64,000 bases of DNA from Gammaproteobacteria bacterium. GTDB taxonomy: Bacteria; Pseudomonadota; Gammaproteobacteria; Pseudomonadales; Pseudomonadaceae. The position numbers and the translations under genes are program-made. Positions 63,068-64,000 of this stretch are shown piece by piece (position 1 is the stretch's first letter; each line of letters begins with the position of its first letter). The notes below the pieces were generated by a model. The model saw only the letters and a program-made list of their open reading frames with translations. It did not search any database and was not told where the DNA came from. The stretch is taken from contig JAHIWP010000026.1 of the NCBI GenBank assembly GCA_018816095.1, positions 1 to 64,000 on the forward strand, given 5' to 3'.

Positions 63068-64000
63068 ATGCGAATGACCAAACGTTTTAGCCTATTTGCT
63101 GCTGCCGCAGCCTTTACCGCGAGCACCGCCGTACTCGCCGCACCGACCTTTATCAATATCCTTACCGGTGGCACCAGTGGTGTGTACTACCCGATTGGTG
63201 TGGGCCTGTCGCAGCTGTACAGCAACGGCATCGAAGGCTCCAAGACCTCGGTACAGGCGACCAAAGCCTCGGTGGAAAACCTCAACCTGCTGCAAGCCGG
63301 TCGTGGTGAGCTGGCCCTGGCCCTGGGTGATTCCGTGGCTGATGCCTGGAATGGTGTGGAAGAGGCTGGCTTCAAGGCGCCGCTGAAAAAACTGCGAGCG
63401 ATTGCCGGCACTTACCCGAACTACATCCAGATCGTCGCCAGCAAGGAGTCCGGGATCAAGACCCTGGCTGACCTCAAGGGCAAGACCATTTCCGTCGGTG
63501 CACCGAAGTCCGGCACCGAGCTCAATGCTCGCGCCATCTTCAAGGCCGCCGGCCTGAGCTATGACGACATGGCCAAGGTTGAATTCCTTCCATATGCCGA
63601 GTCGGTTGAGCTGATCAAGAACCGTCAGCTGGATGCCACCCTGCAGTCTTCTGGCCTGGGCATGGCGGCTATTCGTGACCTGGCGGCCACTCTGCCAATC
63701 ACCTTTGTCTCGGTACCGGCTGACGTGACCGCCAAGATCGGCAACGCGGCTTACCAGCCCGCGTCGATCCCAGCCGGCACCTATGACGGTCAGGATGCCG
63801 ATGTGCCGACTGTAGCCATCACCAATATCCTGGTGAGCCATGAGGATGTGTCCGAAGAAGTGGCCTATCAGATGACCAAGCTGATGTTCGACAACCTGGA
63901 GCGTCTGGGTAACGCCCATTCCGCGGCCAAGGACATCAAGCTGGAAACGGCTGCGAAGAACCTGCCGATCCCGCTGCACCCAGGTGCTGAGCGCTTCTAC
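63068..64000 (+). CDS. TAXI-family TRAP transporter solute-binding protein (partial)
   Basis: At least 311 residues, running off the window. A signal peptide (KRFSLFAAAAAFTASTAVLA) is followed by the TAXI signature INILTGGTSGVYYPIGVGL and TYPNYIQIVASKESGIKTLA, with GKTISVGAPKSGTELNARAI. These periplasmic proteins bind carboxylates such as dicarboxylates or glutamate for TRAP transporters, whose membrane subunits probably follow outside the window. Start at ATG 63068 with CGGAG upstream. Expression is likely controlled by the adjacent two-component pair through sigma-54. Confidence 0.9.
   Translation, partial: MRMTKRFSLFAAAAAFTASTAVLAAPTFINILTGGTSGVYYPIGVGLSQLYSNGIEGSKTSVQATKASVENLNLLQAGRGELALALGDSVADAWNGVEEAGFKAPLKKLRAIAGTYPNYIQIVASKESGIKTLADLKGKTISVGAPKSGTELNARAIFKAAGLSYDDMAKVEFLPYAESVELIKNRQLDATLQSSGLGMAAIRDLAATLPITFVSVPADVTAKIGNAAYQPASIPAGTYDGQDADVPTVAITNILVSHEDVSEEVAYQMTKLMFDNLERLGNAHSAAKDIKLETAAKNLPIPLHPGAERFY

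Overview
The window is a chromosomal segment of a Pseudomonas-type gammaproteobacterium. The evidence is the gene order around the origin (gyrB-recF-dnaN-dnaA / oriC / rpmH-rnpA-yidD-yidC-mnmE / mnmG-rsmG-parA-parB / atpIBEFHAGDC / glmU-glmR-glmS), the Pseudomonas-like protein sequences, parS sites of the form TGTTCCACGTGGAAC, and a GC-rich aerobic cobalamin pathway marked by cobF and cobG.

Layout. (1) 1-9.4 kb is an accessory island abutting gyrB. It holds an IS3-family transposase fragment cut by the window edge, a small orphan gene, a three-gene hicA-hicB-secB-like toxin/antitoxin/chaperone operon with a palindromic operator, and a complete type I restriction-modification operon (hsdM-hsdS-hsdR, minus strand). 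A 0.7-kb gene-free junction follows, with hairpins, degenerate 21-bp repeats and a tandem 8-bp repeat. (2) 9.5-36.9 kb is the conserved origin region: the replication genes, oriC with DnaA boxes and an AT-rich stretch, ribosomal protein L34/RNase P/membrane insertase genes, tRNA-modification genes, chromosome partitioning genes, the F1Fo ATP synthase operon, and amino-sugar genes ending at an unoccupied attTn7 site. A second group of DnaA boxes lies upstream of mnmG. (3) 37-57 kb is a large aerobic cobalamin region in several units: cobE-cobM (minus); cobW-cobN behind a cobalamin riboswitch (plus); chlI/chlD-cobF (plus); cobG-cobH-cobI-cobJ behind a second cobalamin riboswitch (minus); cobL-cobK (plus). 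Interspersed are a DAHP synthase with an attenuator leader, a SulP transporter and a [2Fe-2S] thioredoxin-like ferredoxin gene. (4) 57.7-64 kb holds a probable HvfC fragment, cyclopropane fatty acid synthase, a DctB/DctD-like two-component pair and the start of a TAXI-type TRAP binding protein. That last gene is preceded by a sigma-54 promoter and paired activator-like sites.

The most notable items are regulatory or recoding signals. The ChlI-like AAA+ gene ends at an in-phase A_AAA_AAG slippery heptamer followed, after 5 nt, by a 9-bp stem. A -1 shift fuses it to the VWA domain, whose own frame has no ordinary start codon, so one gene probably makes both the small and the medium chelatase subunit partnering CobN. 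Upstream of DAHP synthase lies a leader peptide (YFYGYWF) and an intrinsic terminator. It is followed by a second, ribosome-binding-site-equipped, Tyr-rich mini-ORF. The HicAB module carries a SecB-like chaperone gene, coupled by ATGA overlaps. Perfect DnaA 9-mers (TTATCCACA) are far more frequent than chance, including inside cob genes, and a family of palindromic ~60-115-bp repeats recurs mostly at gene ends.
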